From Phytopseudomonas straminea (lineage in GTDB: Bacteria; Pseudomonadota; Gammaproteobacteria; Pseudomonadales; Pseudomonadaceae), in the NCBI RefSeq assembly GCF_900112645.1, contig NZ_FOMO01000001.1, positions 124,001 through 188,000 of the forward strand: DNA of 64,000 nt, given 5' to 3'. Below are positions 8,201-17,511 of the stretch, piece after piece. The notes beneath the pieces were generated by a model. That model saw only the letters and a program-made list of their open reading frames with translations, had not been told where the DNA came from and searched no databases. Positions within the stretch are counted from its first letter, which is position 1. The number at the start of each line of letters is the position of its first letter. The translations under genes and the position numbers were made by a program.

Positions 8201-10006
8201 TCAGTAGCTCAGCGCGAAATCTTCTTCGCTCATGTCCATCAGGTTACTGGCACCGGAAAGCATGGCCGCTACGTGAGTGCGGGTGCGTGGCAGGATGCGC
8301 GCGTAGTAGAACTGCGCAGTCTGCAGTTTGGCCTTGTAGAAGGCCTGGTCACCCTCGCCGGAGGCGATCTTCTCGGCCGCCACACGCGCCATGTCGGCCC
8401 AGAAGTAGGCCAGGCAGGCGTAGCCGGAGTACATCAGGTAATCGACCGAAGCGGCACCGACTTCCTCACGATCCTTCATGGCAGCCATGCCGATCTTCAT
8501 GGTGACTTCGCCCCACTCCTTGTTGAGCTTGGCCAGCGGCTCGACGAATGCCTTGAGCGCATCAACGCCTTCATTGGCCTGACAGAACTTGTGGACGATC
8601 TTGGTGAAGCCTTTCAGCGCTTCGCCCTGGGTCATCAGCACCTTACGACCCAGCAGGTCGAGGGCCTGAACGCCGGTGGTGCCTTCGTACATCATCGATA
8701 TGCGGCAGTCGCGCAGGTTCTGCTCCATGCCCCACTCGCTGATGAAGCCGTGGCCGCCATAGATCTGCATGCCGTGGGACGCCGACTCGAAGCCGACTTC
8801 GGTCATGAACGCCTTGGCGATGGGGGTCAGGAAGGCCAGCAGACCGTCGGCCGCTTTCTTCTGCTCCTCGTCCTGAGCGTACTTGACGATGTCCACTTGC
8901 TTAGCCGTGAAGTAGACCATAGCACGGTTGCCTTCGGCGAACGCCTTCATGGTCAGCAGCATGCGGCGCACGTCCGGATGCACGATGATCGGGTCGGCGG
9001 CCTTTTCCGGCGCTTTCGGGCCAGTCAGCGAACGCATCTGCAGGCGCTCACGGGCGTACTTGATGGCGCCCTGGAAGCCCAGCTCGGCGTGGGCCAGACC
9101 TTGCAGCGCGGTACCCAGGCGAGCGGTGTTCATGAAGGTGAACATGCAGTTCAGACCTTTGTTCGGCGGGCCGATCAGGAAACCGGTGGCCGAATCGAAG
9201 TTCATCACGCAGGTGGCATTACCGTGGATGCCCATCTTGTGTTCGATGGATCCACAGCTCACGCCGTTGCGCTCACCTACGCCGCCTTCGGCATTGGGCA
9301 GGAACTTGGGCACAATGAACAGGGAGATCCCCTTGGTGCCAGCCGGCGCATCGGGCAGGCGGGCCAGGACGATATGGACGATGTTGTCGGCCATGTCGTG
9401 CTCGCCAGCGGAGATGAAAATCTTGGTGCCGGAGATGCTGTAGGAGCCATCGGCCTTTGGCTCGGCCTTGGTACGCAGCATGCCGAGATCAGTGCCGCAG
9501 TGCGGCTCGGTCAGGCACATGGTACCGGTCCACTCGCCAGACACCAGCTTGGTCAGGTAGGTGTGCTGCTGCTCTTCGGTGCCGTGGGCAGAGATGGTAT
9601 TCATCGCACCGTGGGACAGGCCTGGGTACATGCCCCAAGACCAGTTGGCGGTACCAACCATTTCGCTGACCGCCAGCCCCAAGGACTCAGGCAAGCCCTG
9701 ACCACCGTGCTCGACATCGTGAGCCAGGCTCGGCCAGCCACCTTCGACGAACTGCTTGTAGGCTTCCTTGAAACCGGTCGGCGTCTTCACGCCGGACTCG
9801 CTCCAGGTGCAACCTTCGGTATCGCCCACGCGGTTCAGTGGAGAGAGCACCTGCTCGCAGAACTTGGCGCCTTCTTCGAGAATCGCGTCGACCATGTCTG
9901 GCGTGGCGTCCTGGCAGCCAGGCAGGCTCTGGTAATGCGCGTCATAGCCGAGCAGCTCGTCACGTACGAAACGGATATCGCGCAAGGGGGCCTTGTAGTC
10001 AGGCAT
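8201..10006 (-). CDS. Acyl-CoA dehydrogenase, large (C-terminally extended) type, paralogue
   Basis: A 601-residue FAD-dependent acyl-CoA dehydrogenase with the same architecture as the product of 4902-6677. It starts MPDYKAPLRDIRF, has CLTEPHCGTDLG at about 164-175, catalytic base E441 in MMYEGTTGVQ, and a C-terminal extension ending in SEEDFALSY. The start at 10006 is preferred over an in-frame upstream codon at 10108 because homologues begin at MPDYKAP and an AGAGG-like site precedes it. The two enzymes are clearly duplicated but diverged, suggesting different chain-length or ring-substituted acyl-CoA ranges. It has a terminator directly downstream. Confidence 0.93.
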   Translation of the reverse strand: MPDYKAPLRDIRFVRDELLGYDAHYQSLPGCQDATPDMVDAILEEGAKFCEQVLSPLNRVGDTEGCTWSESGVKTPTGFKEAYKQFVEGGWPSLAHDVEHGGQGLPESLGLAVSEMVGTANWSWGMYPGLSHGAMNTISAHGTEEQQHTYLTKLVSGEWTGTMCLTEPHCGTDLGMLRTKAEPKADGSYSISGTKIFISAGEHDMADNIVHIVLARLPDAPAGTKGISLFIVPKFLPNAEGGVGERNGVSCGSIEHKMGIHGNATCVMNFDSATGFLIGPPNKGLNCMFTFMNTARLGTALQGLAHAELGFQGAIKYARERLQMRSLTGPKAPEKAADPIIVHPDVRRMLLTMKAFAEGNRAMVYFTAKQVDIVKYAQDEEQKKAADGLLAFLTPIAKAFMTEVGFESASHGMQIYGGHGFISEWGMEQNLRDCRISMMYEGTTGVQALDLLGRKVLMTQGEALKGFTKIVHKFCQANEGVDALKAFVEPLAKLNKEWGEVTMKIGMAAMKDREEVGAASVDYLMYSGYACLAYFWADMARVAAEKIASGEGDQAFYKAKLQTAQFYYARILPRTRTHVAAMLSGASNLMDMSEEDFALSY

Positions 10007-10159
10007 AGCGGGTACCTCTGCGGGTGGGCTCTTATGTTGGGAATGACCGATGGGCGGTCGTTTGCAGAATAGCCATGGGGAGAGCGTCGACGACACCCTC
10101 AAACACATGTTTGAAACATACGTTTACGCCCAATAGCTGTCAAGGCTGCTTATAGGCGT

Positions 10160-10903
10160 TCAGGCGCGAAGATCCACCAGCCCTGAAGGCCGCTGCTCAT
10201 CCGTGGACGCGGCATAAAGACTGATGCCAGCTGGCACTGGCGGGCTCGCGACACTGTCGGCCGTGACTGACGGGTCGTCGCTTTTTTCGGCTTTTTCGTC
10301 GGCAGGTGCCTTGCCCTCTCCAGCTTCACCGCGCTGAGTGACCGCCAGCTCGGCACGCGCCGCCGCCAGTTGCGCCTGCGCCTGGCTGGCCACGCTGCGA
10401 TCCTGACCAGAGGGCTCGGCAGGCGCCAGCGCGGCGCGAATGACGATTTCCATCTTGGTAATGGTGGCCTGGGGATCGTTAGCGACTGCGCCGACATCGA
10501 TACCTACTTCTCCGCCAGAGGCGTAGCGCTTGCCGTCCGGCCCTTGGGTATAGGTGTAAGTGGGTGAACCGGCATGTACACCGCCAACAGCGGCGTGTGC
10601 CTGTTCATGGGCACGCACTTCACGATCACGATTGGCCAGTTCAGCGATGACTAGCTGCAGCTTCTGCTCTTCCTGGGCTGTGCGTGACTCGCCGGGCTTG
10701 GCGGGTGTGGATGAATCCTGAGATTTGCCCTGCTCTTCCTGGGAGCTGGCAGCGTTGGCACTATCGGCTTCGTTGCCGGCGGCTACGGGAGAGAAGGAGG
10801 CGCGGGCAAGCTCGGGCGAGCTGCTGGACTCAACCGGGCGCGGTGCAGAGGCGGCAGGTGAGTAAGCGGGAAAATAGGCGGAGGAAAAACCGGCAATCTG
10901 CAT
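10160..10903 (-). CDS. SprA-related putative metalloprotease (HExxH protein)
   Basis: A 247-residue protein resembling the SprA-related family, also annotated as putative metalloprotease CJM1_0395. The first ~80 residues are low-complexity, rich in Ser, Ala, Glu and Gln. A conserved core follows: REVRAHEQAHAAVGG, with the zinc-binding H99-E100-x-x-H103, then PTYTYTQGPDGKRYASGGEV (115-134) and a helical segment with repeated Ala/Gln. The C-terminus is again low-complexity. The family is known mainly by sequence and I cannot assign a substrate. An AGGAGGG ribosome site supports the start. It lies 45 bases after the 88-residue rod-like gene, with which it probably forms an operon; both products begin MQI. 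Confidence 0.75.
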   Translation of the reverse strand: MQIAGFSSAYFPAYSPAASAPRPVESSSSPELARASFSPVAAGNEADSANAASSQEEQGKSQDSSTPAKPGESRTAQEEQKLQLVIAELANRDREVRAHEQAHAAVGGVHAGSPTYTYTQGPDGKRYASGGEVGIDVGAVANDPQATITKMEIVIRAALAPAEPSGQDRSVASQAQAQLAAARAELAVTQRGEAGEGKAPADEKAEKSDDPSVTADSVASPPVPAGISLYAASTDEQRPSGLVDLRA

Positions 10904-10948
10904 GGCGTGCTCCCTCCTGGAGTCGAGCGCCCGAACGGGCGCTGCGAT

Positions 10949-11215
10949 TTAGGCGGTGACGTCGATCAAGGTGCCCAGCACCTTGTCTGCGGTTTCCACG
11001 ACGCGAGCACCGGCCTGGGCTTCGTACTGGCCGACGCGCATCTCGACCATGCTTTCGGCGATGTCGGCACGCGCTGCGGAAGGCTCGTTGGCCTGGGCGC
11101 GCTCGGCGGTTACCGGGGCGCTGGCGATCTCACCTGCTGCCTGATCGACACGGCGCTGGCCGGACTGGATAGTATTGATACCGGAAGTGAAAGCACTGAC
11201 GGACGAGATCTGCAT
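10949..11215 (-). CDS. Small protein resembling fused N- and C-terminal flagellar rod motifs
   Basis: An 88-residue protein. Residues 4-31 (SSVSAFTSGINTIQSGQRRV onward) resemble the N-terminal helix of flagellar rod and hook proteins, which read like 'SGLNAAQQRLDVTANNIAN'. Residues 52-86 (ESMVEMRVGQYEAQAGARVV, then ETADKVLGTLIDV) resemble their C-terminal helix. The beta domain that normally separates the helices is missing. I see no signal peptide. AGGAG seven bases before the ATG supports the start. It precedes the SprA-related gene and follows the biotin genes on the same strand, 92 bases away. A role in a cell-envelope or flagellar assembly is a guess from resemblance only. Confidence 0.75.
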   Translation of the reverse strand: MQISSVSAFTSGINTIQSGQRRVDQAAGEIASAPVTAERAQANEPSAARADIAESMVEMRVGQYEAQAGARVVETADKVLGTLIDVTA

Positions 11216-11307
11216 GGGACGTCTCCTGCTGCAGGAACCTTATGATGTGCATTTAAGCAGAAGCCGGTTAAAAGATGTACAACCAAAAATGCTGCACGTG
11301 ACCGGGT

Positions 11308-11991
11308 TCATAGCATCAATCGCGATAAATCGAGGTGCTGCGCCACCTGTTCAGCGGACACCGACGACAGAAACGGTACCTGGCCGATGCAGGGCGCCGG
11401 CAGCCGCTCGGCGAGCGTGGCGAGGTTGTCTTCAAGCCGCGCCGTGTTCGGGTCGACCACATTGGCAACCCAGCCGGCCAGCGGCAAGCCGTCAGCAATA
11501 ATGGCTTCAGCGCTCAACACCGCGTGATTGATACAGCCCAACCGCATGCCCACTACCAAGATCACCGGAAGCGCCAGAACACCTGCGAGATCTGCCAGCG
11601 TGGCCATACCGCCCAGCGGTACGCGCCAGCCACCGGCCCCTTCGACGAGGGTGAAGTCCGCACCTTTATCCAGAATCACCTGAACCGCCCCCTGCAAGGT
11701 CGACACATCGAGTGACACACCGATATCCCGAGCGGCCAGATGCGGCGCGATAGCGGGTGCGAACGCCAGCGGGTTCACCTCCTCGTAATGCAGCGGCAGG
11801 CTGCACTGGGCGAGCAACGTCAGGGCGTCATCGTTGCGCAAGCCTTCGGCAGTGAGCTGGCAGCCAGAAGCGACCGGCTTGGCCGCCGCGGTCGACTGCC
11901 CGGCGATGCGAGTGGCGTACAGCAGGCCTGCTGCAATGGTGGTCTTGCCGATTTCGGTATCGGTGCCAGTGACGAAATAGGCAGCGCTCAT
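11308..11991 (-). CDS. bioD: Dethiobiotin synthetase
   Basis: A 227-residue ATP-dependent carboxylase that closes the ureido ring of 7,8-diaminopelargonate to give dethiobiotin, the penultimate step of biotin synthesis. The P-loop is GTDTEIGKT at residues 9-17, with K16. [11 protein letters not shown] is the conserved substrate/Mg loop. The start at 11991 is chosen over an upstream in-frame codon at 12039 because it overlaps the bioC stop in an ATGA arrangement, indicating translational coupling. It is the last gene of the bioBFHCD run. bioA, needed for the preceding step, is not in the window, as is usual in Pseudomonas. Confidence 0.95.
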   Translation of the reverse strand: MSAAYFVTGTDTEIGKTTIAAGLLYATRIAGQSTAAAKPVASGCQLTAEGLRNDDALTLLAQCSLPLHYEEVNPLAFAPAIAPHLAARDIGVSLDVSTLQGAVQVILDKGADFTLVEGAGGWRVPLGGMATLADLAGVLALPVILVVGMRLGCINHAVLSAEAIIADGLPLAGWVANVVDPNTARLEDNLATLAERLPAPCIGQVPFLSSVSAEQVAQHLDLSRLML

Positions 11992-12779
11992 GGTCGGGGC
12001 TCCTTTTGCAGTACGCCGTAGATGACCTGATAAGTGCACGGCAAACCCTCGGGCTGACGCTGCCGTTCATAGGCATCGGCCAGGGCCCGCAACCGTGCTC
12101 GGCCGGTCAGCCCCACGGGGCGGCCTTCATTGAGATTGTGCGCGCCGAGAGCCTTGAGGCTATGGGTAAGGCTGCGCAGCTCCGGATAATGCAGGCGATG
12201 GGCGCGCACCTGTAGCCGCTCCACCCGGAGGCCACTGGCGGCGCACAGCGCCTGATAGTCCTCAAGGCGGCGGAAACGGTTGACGTGTACGAAACCGTCC
12301 ACCGCCTGCCAGCTGTCGCGAAGCTCCTGCAGGGTGCCGACACACAGGCTGCTGAACGCCAGCACGCCACCCGGGCGCAGCACCCTCTGCGCTTCACTCA
12401 GTACTGCGGCGAAGTCCGCACACCACTGCAGCGCCAGGCTGGAGAAGATCAGGTCACAACAGCTGTCGCGCAACGGCAGCCGCTCGGCATCGCCGGCCAC
12501 GAACGCCTGGGCACCGCCCAGCAGCCGAGCGTGCTGCAACATGCCCTCGGCGATGTCCACGGCGATGCCCTCGCCTTGCGGATACCAGTCCGTCAGCGCG
12601 CGGCTGAAAAAACCGGTGCCGCAGCCCATGTCGAGCCAACGTTGTGGCTGCAGGTGCAGCGGCAAGTACCACAGCAGTTGCCGGCCGACGTCGCGCTGCA
12701 ACTGCGCCACGCTGTCATAGGTGTCGGCAGCCCTAGAAAAGGATGCCGCCACCTGGCGTTTGTCCGGGCGGGCGCTCAT
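11988..12779 (-). CDS. bioC: Malonyl-ACP O-methyltransferase
   Basis: A 263-residue SAM-dependent class I methyltransferase. It masks the free carboxylate of malonyl-ACP with a methyl ester so that fatty acid synthase can extend it to pimeloyl-ACP methyl ester, the first committed step toward biotin. The SAM motif is [14 protein letters not shown] (about residues 49-62), with a later acidic motif and the typical [12 protein letters not shown] segment. Its ATG overlaps the bioH stop by four bases and its stop overlaps the bioD start by four bases. Confidence 0.95.
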   Translation of the reverse strand: MSARPDKRQVAASFSRAADTYDSVAQLQRDVGRQLLWYLPLHLQPQRWLDMGCGTGFFSRALTDWYPQGEGIAVDIAEGMLQHARLLGGAQAFVAGDAERLPLRDSCCDLIFSSLALQWCADFAAVLSEAQRVLRPGGVLAFSSLCVGTLQELRDSWQAVDGFVHVNRFRRLEDYQALCAASGLRVERLQVRAHRLHYPELRSLTHSLKALGAHNLNEGRPVGLTGRARLRALADAYERQRQPEGLPCTYQVIYGVLQKEPRP

Positions 12780-13483
12780 GGCTGCGCCTCCATGAAGCGC
12801 GCTATTGCGGCTGACACTTCGCCCACCTGCTCGATCACCAGGGCATGGCTTGCGCCTTCGATCTGACGCACCTCGGCGACTGGCTGCAGCGCCCGGATGG
12901 CGACCGCAGCAGCGCCCGGCACCAGCGCATCGTCAGCGGCGAATAGATGAAGTTGCGGCCCGCTGAATTGCTGCAGCGCCTCCCGCGTATCGAGCGCGGC
13001 CAGCAGATCCAGGCCAGCCAGGGAATCGCTACCATCGGCCTGCTCCAGCAGGCGGCGGGACAATCCACGAAAATCCACAGCACCCTGGCTGCAGAGCATG
13101 GCGAAACGCTTGAGCGTCGTGGCGGGGTTGAGCGTGTAGGCCTCGCGAAACGCCTCAAAGGTCGCAGCTGGCATCGCGGCAGGCCACGCCTCGCTGGCCG
13201 TGAAGCGCGCGTTGCTGGCCACAGTCAGCAGGCCCGGACAATCCGCGCCGCGCCGCGCCGCCAGCAAGGTGGCGAGCATGCCGCCCAAGGACCAGCCGCC
13301 CAGCCATACGCCGCGTGGCAGGCGTTCATCCAGAGCATCCAGCCAGCGCTCGCTATCGGCGTGCTCGAACGCCGGCAACGGCTCGATGGCGACCTGAGCC
13401 TGATCAGCCAGCGCCGCAGCCAAGGGCTGCAGCGGCGCATTGCCCAGCCCCCAGCCGGGCAGCAGAATAAGCGATGGACGCAT
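12776..13483 (-). CDS. bioH: Pimeloyl-ACP methyl ester esterase
   Basis: A 235-residue alpha/beta hydrolase that removes the methyl group placed by BioC, releasing pimeloyl-ACP for BioF. The catalytic triad is visible: S65 in GGWSLGG, D185 in AADDALVPG, and H213 in GASHALV. The start at 13483 ([10 protein letters not shown]) overlaps the bioF stop by one base (TGATG), which is preferred to an in-frame start 33 bases upstream inside bioF. bioH next to bioC, instead of elsewhere as in E. coli, is the usual Pseudomonas arrangement. Confidence 0.93.
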   Translation of the reverse strand: MRPSLILLPGWGLGNAPLQPLAAALADQAQVAIEPLPAFEHADSERWLDALDERLPRGVWLGGWSLGGMLATLLAARRGADCPGLLTVASNARFTASEAWPAAMPAATFEAFREAYTLNPATTLKRFAMLCSQGAVDFRGLSRRLLEQADGSDSLAGLDLLAALDTREALQQFSGPQLHLFAADDALVPGAAAVAIRALQPVAEVRQIEGASHALVIEQVGEVSAAIARFMEAQP

Positions 13484-14655
13484 CACCTTGGCTCCCCCGG
13501 CAGCTGCGCCCAGCACTGGGCCAGGGCGTCGAGCAGTTGATCGACCTGAGCCTGCTCATGGGCCGCGGACAGGGTAACCCGCAGGCGCGCGCTGCCCGCC
13601 GGCACGGTAGGCGGGCGAATCGCGGTGACCAGAATGCCGCGCTCACGCAGCGCCTGGGATAAAGCCATGGCGCGGCCGCTGTCACCGACCAGGATCGGCT
13701 GAATGGCGGTGTCGCTCTCCATCAGCGTAAGCCCGAGCGTGGCGGCGCCTTGGCGAAAGCGCGCGATCAGCGCTGCCAGGTGCTCGCGGCGCCAGTGTTC
13801 GCTGCGCAAGAGCTCCAGGCTCTTGAGGGTCGCGCAGGCCAGCGCCGGCGGCTGGCTGGTGGTGTAAATATACGGCCGGGCGAACTGCACCAGGGTGTCG
13901 ATCAGTTCATCGCTGCCCGCCACGAAGGCGCCGGCGGTGCCGAACGCCTTGCCGAGAGTACCGACCAGCACCGGCACCTCATCGATACCCAGCCCGAACT
14001 GCTCGACCACCCCACCGCCGGTGGCGCCCAACGTACCGAAGCCATGGGCATCGTCGACCATCATCCAGGCGTCATGGCGCCGCGCCTCGACGCACAGCGC
14101 CGGCAGATCGGCCACGTCTCCATCCATGCTGAATACGCCGTCGCACACCACCAGGGTATTGCCCTCGGCCTTGGCCAGGCGGCTGGCGAGGCTCTGCGCA
14201 TCGTTGTGCAGGTAGCGTGAGAAACGTGCGCCGCTGAGCAGGCCGGCGTCCAATAGGGAGGCATGGTTGAGGCGATCCTCGAGCACCGAGTCGCCCTTGC
14301 CCACCAGTGCGGTGACCGCGCCCAGGTTGGCCATGTAGCCCGTGGAGAACAGCAGTGCGCGGGGCCGGCCGGTGAAGTCGGCCAGAGCTTCTTCCAGTTC
14401 ATGGTGCGGCGTGCTGTGGCCGATCACCAGATGCGATGCGCCGCCACCGACGCCCCAGCGCTGGGCGCCGGCGCGCCAGGCTTCGATCACCTGGGGGTGA
14501 TTGGCCAGGCCAAGGTAATCGTTGGAACAGAAGGCCAGCAATCGGCGGCCATCCACCTCCACTAGCGGTCCCTGAGGGCTGCCCAGCAGGGGGCGCTGAC
14601 GATACAGATCGGCAGCGCGGCGCTCGGCCAGGCGAGCGGCAAGATCGAAACTCAT
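13483..14655 (-). CDS. bioF: 8-amino-7-oxononanoate synthase
   Basis: A 390-residue PLP enzyme of the alpha-oxoamine synthase family. It condenses pimeloyl-ACP with alanine, releasing CO2, to form KAPA. The PLP lysine is K236 in [11 protein letters not shown]. Other expected segments are NDYLGL (45-50), [10 protein letters not shown] (103-112) and [10 protein letters not shown] (201-210). The length matches the family. It lies 91 bases after bioB and is coupled to bioH. Confidence 0.96.
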   Translation of the reverse strand: MSFDLAARLAERRAADLYRQRPLLGSPQGPLVEVDGRRLLAFCSNDYLGLANHPQVIEAWRAGAQRWGVGGGASHLVIGHSTPHHELEEALADFTGRPRALLFSTGYMANLGAVTALVGKGDSVLEDRLNHASLLDAGLLSGARFSRYLHNDAQSLASRLAKAEGNTLVVCDGVFSMDGDVADLPALCVEARRHDAWMMVDDAHGFGTLGATGGGVVEQFGLGIDEVPVLVGTLGKAFGTAGAFVAGSDELIDTLVQFARPYIYTTSQPPALACATLKSLELLRSEHWRREHLAALIARFRQGAATLGLTLMESDTAIQPILVGDSGRAMALSQALRERGILVTAIRPPTVPAGSARLRVTLSAAHEQAQVDQLLDALAQCWAQLPGEPR

Positions 14656-14746
14656 GGGTTCACCCTAAGGCGCAGAGCGTCCAGCGCTTACCGGCTGTCA
14701 CGGCTCACCGGCAACGGGCAGGCGCCGTCCTGGCGCCTGCAAGGGA

Positions 14747-15802
14747 TCAAACGGCGGCGTCGTAGAACAGCCGCGAATCACGCTGCTCGACCAGTGCCTG
14801 CTCGATGGCGGCCTGGTGCACCTCGTCGGCGTGCTCTTCGCGGGCTTCGGGCTGAATGCCGAGGCGGGCGAACAGCCGCATGTCCTTGTCGGCCTGGGGG
14901 TTGGCGGTGGTCAGCAGTTTTTCGCCATAGAAGATCGAGTTGGCACCGGCAAAGAACGCCAGGGCCTGCATCTGCTCGTTCATCGCCTCGCGGCCGGCGG
15001 ACAGGCGCACGTGGGACTTGGGCATCATGATGCGCGCCACGGCCAGCATGCGGATGAAGTCGAACGGGTCGACGTCTTCCTCATTGGCCAGCGGTGTGCC
15101 CTCGACCTTGACCAGCATATTGATCGGCACCGACTCGGGGTGCTCGGGCAGGTTGGCGAGCTGAATCAGCAGGCCGGCGCGGTCGTCCAGCGACTCGCCC
15201 ATGCCGAGGATGCCGCCCGAACAGATCTTCATGCCGGCGTCGCGCACGTAGGCCAGAGTCTGCAGGCGCTCGCTGTAAGTACGGGTGGTGATGATGCTGC
15301 CGTAGAACTCCGGCGAGGTATCCAGATTGTGGTTGTAGTAATCCAGGCCGGCCTCGGCCAGGGCGGCGGTCTGCTCCCTGTCGAGCTTGCCTAGGGTCAT
15401 GCAGGTTTCGAGACCCAGAGCCTTTACACCCTCGACCATCTTCAGCACGTAAGGCATGTCCTTGGCGGACGGATGCTTCCAGGCAGCGCCCATGCAGAAA
15501 CGCGTCGAGCCGATGGCCTTGGCCTCGGCCGCCGCTTCCAGCACCTTCTGCACCTCCATTAGCTTCTGCTTGTCCAGGCCGGTGTTGTAGTGGCCGGACT
15601 GCGGGCAGTACTTGCAGTCTTCCGGGCAGGCGCCGGTCTTGATCGACAGCAGCGTGGAGACCTGCACGCGGTTGGCATCGAAGTTCGCGCGGTGCAAGGT
15701 CTGGGCTTGAAACAGCAGGTCATTGAACGGCTGCTCGAACAGCGCGCGAACCTCGGCGAGGCTCCAATCGTGACGCAGGGAGGTGGCGGTACTGGCGCTC
15801 AT
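14747..15802 (-). CDS. bioB: Biotin synthase
   Basis: A 351-residue radical SAM enzyme that inserts sulfur into dethiobiotin to make biotin. The 4Fe-4S cluster cysteines are C59, C63 and C66 in [28 protein letters not shown] and the later [13 protein letters not shown] segment, typical of BioB, are present. It is the first gene of the minus-strand biotin operon. A consensus -35 (TTGACA) and a BirA-type operator lie 90-120 bases upstream, so biotin repression is expected. Confidence 0.97.
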   Translation of the reverse strand: MSASTATSLRHDWSLAEVRALFEQPFNDLLFQAQTLHRANFDANRVQVSTLLSIKTGACPEDCKYCPQSGHYNTGLDKQKLMEVQKVLEAAAEAKAIGSTRFCMGAAWKHPSAKDMPYVLKMVEGVKALGLETCMTLGKLDREQTAALAEAGLDYYNHNLDTSPEFYGSIITTRTYSERLQTLAYVRDAGMKICSGGILGMGESLDDRAGLLIQLANLPEHPESVPINMLVKVEGTPLANEEDVDPFDFIRMLAVARIMMPKSHVRLSAGREAMNEQMQALAFFAGANSIFYGEKLLTTANPQADKDMRLFARLGIQPEAREEHADEVHQAAIEQALVEQRDSRLFYDAAV

Positions 15803-15867
15803 GGGGGCAAGTCCTTATCTACAGGCGGCCTGCTAGAGTCGAAGCAGGCCCAACACGGATGTGCGGC

Positions 15868-15896
15868 ATAGTTAAGGAAGCCTTATGCACTGTCAA
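15868..15896 (-). promoter_or_regulatory. Predicted bioB promoter
   Basis: On the minus strand a perfect -35 TTGACA (complement of 15891-15896) is followed after 17 bases by AACTAT (complement of 15868-15873), a weak -10. The -35 lies inside the left half of the BirA-type operator, so a bound repressor would block polymerase. Confidence 0.6.
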
Positions 15897-16622
15897 CCAC
15901 CAGCAATCCTAAAGGTTTACAATTGGCTAAAAATAAAACAAACCTGCTTATTGTGTGATGAACGGGTAGATACGCGACTACCGCTCTGCGCCGAGTGTGA
16001 CGCTGAGCTGCCGTGGCTCGGCCCCCATTGCCAGGTCTGCGCTCTGCCGCTGGCGGTCGATGGCCTGACATGCGGCAGTTGCCTGAAACGCCCGCCGCCA
16101 TTCAGCCGTGTCGAAGCGCCCTGGCGTTATGGATTTCCGGTCGATGCGCTGATCAATCGCTTCAAACATCAGGCCCGCTGGCCCATCGGGCGCCTGCTGG
16201 GCGATCTGCTCGCGCGCCATCTTACTCACGCCTTCAACGAGGGCTTGCCAAGGCCCGACTTGTTGCTGCCGGTTCCTCTATCACCCAAGCGCCAGCGGCA
16301 ACGCGGCTTCAACCAGGCGCAGTTGCTTGCCGAGGTGGCGAGTCACGCACTGCAGATTCCCCAACGCAGCGACTGGTTGCAGCGCAACGGCGATGCTCCC
16401 GCCCAGCAGAAACTCGATGCCGCCGCGCGACGCCGCAATCTGCGTGGTGCCTTTGCCCTGCGACTCACCGCCCAGCCTCGCGGCCTGCACTTGGCCTTGA
16501 TCGACGATGTGCTGACCACCGGCGCAACGGCTCAGCAGCTGGCGCGCCTGCTGATGCGCGCGGGCGCTCTGCGGGTAGATGTGTACTGCCTGGCGCGCAC
16601 GCCGGCTCCGGGCGACGATTGA
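15885..16622 (+). CDS. comF: ComF family phosphoribosyltransferase-like protein
   Basis: A 245-residue cytosolic protein. The N-terminus carries four CxxC pairs of a zinc ribbon (CLLC and CAEC, then CQVC and CGSC, in the first ~65 residues). The C-terminal half has a type I phosphoribosyltransferase fold with the PRPP loop LALIDDVLTTGATAQQ near residues 205-220. ComF homologues help natural transformation in some bacteria (ComFC/GntX), probably through a DNA- or nucleotide-linked step that is not fully defined. AAGGAAG at 15874-15880 supports the ATG at 15885. The first 12 codons overlap the BirA-type operator of the divergent bioB gene. Confidence 0.9.
   Translation: MHCQPPAILKVYNWLKIKQTCLLCDERVDTRLPLCAECDAELPWLGPHCQVCALPLAVDGLTCGSCLKRPPPFSRVEAPWRYGFPVDALINRFKHQARWPIGRLLGDLLARHLTHAFNEGLPRPDLLLPVPLSPKRQRQRGFNQAQLLAEVASHALQIPQRSDWLQRNGDAPAQQKLDAAARRRNLRGAFALRLTAQPRGLHLALIDDVLTTGATAQQLARLLMRAGALRVDVYCLARTPAPGDD
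15890..15922. promoter_or_regulatory. BirA-type biotin operator
   Basis: The half-sites are CTGTCAACC (15890-15898) and GGTTTACAA (15914-15922), separated by exactly 15 bases. The right half is a perfect match and the left half matches seven of nine positions of the BirA palindrome TTGTAAACC-N15-GGTTTACAA. It sits between bioB and comF and over the bioB -35 box. Confidence 0.75.
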
Positions 16623-16680
16623 CGCCGCCTGGGAGCGTCACGCACAGTGGCCGACCGCCCTCATTCATCGCCTGCTGCCC

Positions 16681-17445
16681 ATGCCCACCCTGTCCCTGCT
16701 CGCCCAACACGTTACCCGCCGCCCGCAGCGCATGGCCCTGCTCGAGCAGATCGCCGAACAGGGCTCGATCACCCGCGCCGCCAAGGCCGCCGGCATGAGC
16801 TACAAGGCTGCCTGGGACGCCATCGATGAGCTGAACAACCTGGCCGACCAGCCTCTGGTGACTCGCAGCGTGGGCGGCAAGGGAGGCGGTGGCGCACGCC
16901 TGACACCGAGCGGAGAACGCCTGCTGCACCTGCACCAACGCCTGCAGGCGATCCAGACTGAGGTGCTGCAGGCCGCCGACGATGACGCCGACCTGCAGCT
17001 GCTGGGCCGTCTGATGCTGCGCACCAGTGCGCGTAACCAGCTCAGCGGCCGGGTGCGTGCGATCCAGCCACAGGGCGGTAATGACCTGATCGACATCGAA
17101 CTGCCCGGCGAAGTGGCGATCCAGGCGCAGATCACCCGCAGCAGCACCGCCCACCTGCAACTGCAGCCAGGCGTGGCGCTGCTGGTGCTGATCAAGGCTG
17201 GCTGGCTACAGCTCAGCGCGGTCAGCGAGGAGCACGACCCGGCGCTCAACGCCCTGCTCGGGCATATCGAACAGATTCAGGTCGAGGCCGACGGCCCCAG
17301 CGAAGTGCGCATCGGCCTGCCCAACGGGCAGACGCTGTGCGCCCAGGCGCCTGCCGAGCAGCTTAGCGACCTGGGCCTGGTGGTTGGCAGCCCGGTACGC
17401 GCGCAGTTCGCCGCCTCTCAGGTACTGCTCGGCACTCAGGTCTAG
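16681..17445 (+). CDS. modE: ModE-like molybdate-responsive transcription regulator
   Basis: A 254-residue regulator close in length to E. coli ModE (262). Residues 1-110 form a LysR-like winged helix-turn-helix (EQIAEQGSITRAAKAAGMSY, 22-41), with the basic wing SVGGKGGGGARLT. Residues ~120-185 and ~190-252 are two Mop/TOBE-like beta domains that bind molybdate or tungstate. Molybdate-bound ModE represses the modABC transporter and controls molybdoenzymes. No mod genes are in the window. The start at 16681 is chosen by homology to ModE N-termini (MPTLSL..RPQR); there is no obvious ribosome site, so a longer form is possible. Confidence 0.83.
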   Translation: MPTLSLLAQHVTRRPQRMALLEQIAEQGSITRAAKAAGMSYKAAWDAIDELNNLADQPLVTRSVGGKGGGGARLTPSGERLLHLHQRLQAIQTEVLQAADDDADLQLLGRLMLRTSARNQLSGRVRAIQPQGGNDLIDIELPGEVAIQAQITRSSTAHLQLQPGVALLVLIKAGWLQLSAVSEEHDPALNALLGHIEQIQVEADGPSEVRIGLPNGQTLCAQAPAEQLSDLGLVVGSPVRAQFAASQVLLGTQV

Positions 17446-17511
17446 GGCGAATAGTGCCCGTGCAGGCCGCGCCGAGGCGTTACACTCTGCGGCCAACCGC
17501 AGGAGCCGCCC

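Noticed and set aside
8273..10072. 599-codon plus-strand frame opposite an acyl-CoA dehydrogenase
   Set aside because: Shadow of the strongly supported dehydrogenase gene; composition is that of a complementary frame with no recognisable motif.
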